Source: Capronia americana
Taxonomy: Eukaryota > Ascomycota > Eurotiomycetes > Chaetothyriales > Herpotrichiellaceae
DNA: 64,000 nt
Assembly (NCBI GenBank): GCA_016110215.1
Contig: JADWQD010000006.1
Coordinates: 186,001-250,000, forward strand
Direction of reading: 5' to 3'
Position numbers and translations under genes: made by a program. Positions within the stretch are counted from its first letter, which is position 1; each line of letters begins with the position of its first letter. Below, piece after piece: positions 63,801-64,000 of the stretch. The notes beneath the pieces are model-generated. The model saw only the letters and a program-made list of their open reading frames with translations, was not told where the DNA came from and did not search any database.

Positions 63801-64000
63801 ATGTCAGCGTCCAAGGCCGCTCCTTCGCAACCGTCGCAACCCTCTCGCAAGGGAAAAAGGGCATGGCGCAAAAACGTCGATATCACCGCCGTCCAAGCCG
63901 GCCTAGAGACTCTCCGCGAAGAGATCATTCAACATGGACGACCCCTCGCTGAAAAGGACCCGAGCGAACTCTTCACGTTGGATACATTCGGATCCTCGAA
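63801..64000 (+). CDS. NOP53: Ribosome biogenesis protein Nop53, 5' part (runs off the right edge)
   Basis: ATG 63801 opens a frame that stays open to the window end (66 residues). It reads MSASKAAPSQPSQPS, then 'RKGKRAWRKNVDITAVQAGL', 'ETLREEIIQHGRPLAEKDPS' and 'ELFTLDTFG'. The K-R-A-W-R-K-N-(V/I)-D block followed by a short helix and 'LF-LDT' is typical of the N-terminus of Nop53 (GLTSCR2), a nucleolar factor that recruits Mtr4 and the exosome to trim 7S pre-rRNA during 60S maturation. The rest of the gene is outside the window. Confidence 0.82.
   Translation, partial: MSASKAAPSQPSQPSRKGKRAWRKNVDITAVQAGLETLREEIIQHGRPLAEKDPSELFTLDTFGSS

Overview
The window is a stretch of a filamentous ascomycete (Pezizomycotina) nuclear chromosome. 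The evidence is short spliceosomal introns (about 45-90 bp, with GTRNGT-like donors and CTRAY-like branch sites), widely spaced single genes on both strands, ascomycete-specific families (DUF3176, Fungal_trans, Fungal_trans_2, WSC) and a mannan/galactomannan glycosylation gene set. My guess is Eurotiomycetes, perhaps Chaetothyriales-like, but this rests on overall impression and is weak.

Layout from left to right. 1-9.4 kb: the 5' part of a Fungal_trans_2-type protein (-), an MNN1-type alpha-mannosyltransferase (+), the microtubule bundler Ase1/MAP65 (-) and the COP9 signalosome protease subunit CSN5 (+). 9.4-18.6 kb: gene-poor, holding only one uncharacterised conserved protein (-). 18.6-29.1 kb: sorting nexin Mvp1 (+), karyopherin Kap114/importin-9 (+), cohesion factor Dcc1 (-) and a GT62 mannan polymerase subunit, Van1-like (-). 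29.8-35.3 kb: a DUF3176 membrane protein (-) and a seven-exon AAAP amino-acid transporter (+). 36-49 kb: ribosome-biogenesis factor Mak21/Noc1 (-), a small secreted WSC protein (+), a predicted GPI-anchored protein (-), mitochondrial prolyl-tRNA synthetase (+), prefoldin subunit 5 (+) and a large conserved fungal protein with KH-like regions (-). 49.4-64 kb: ORC1 (+), a zinc alcohol dehydrogenase (-), splicing factor Cef1/Cdc5 (-), a WW-domain protein (+), a Zn2Cys6 regulator (+) followed by a zinc-less MDR oxidoreductase (+), and the 5' end of Nop53 (+).

Most genes are housekeeping and unrelated to their neighbours. Recurring themes are secretory-pathway mannosylation (GT71, GT62), DNA replication and cell cycle (ORC1, Dcc1, Ase1), ribosome biogenesis (Mak21, Nop53) and transport. 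No mobile element, CRISPR, prophage or biosynthetic cluster was seen, and I saw no tRNA by eye. I found no convincing new multi-gene system. The most interesting signals are a 9-bp intergenic motif (TACTCCGTA) present six times and never in an exon, a cluster of palindromic sites including two identical MluI cell-cycle boxes upstream of Dcc1, a probable 8-nt first coding exon in the KH-like gene, a possible GC-AG intron in Kap114, and several conserved but unnamed fungal proteins. Exon models were built by hand from splice signals and frame continuity.
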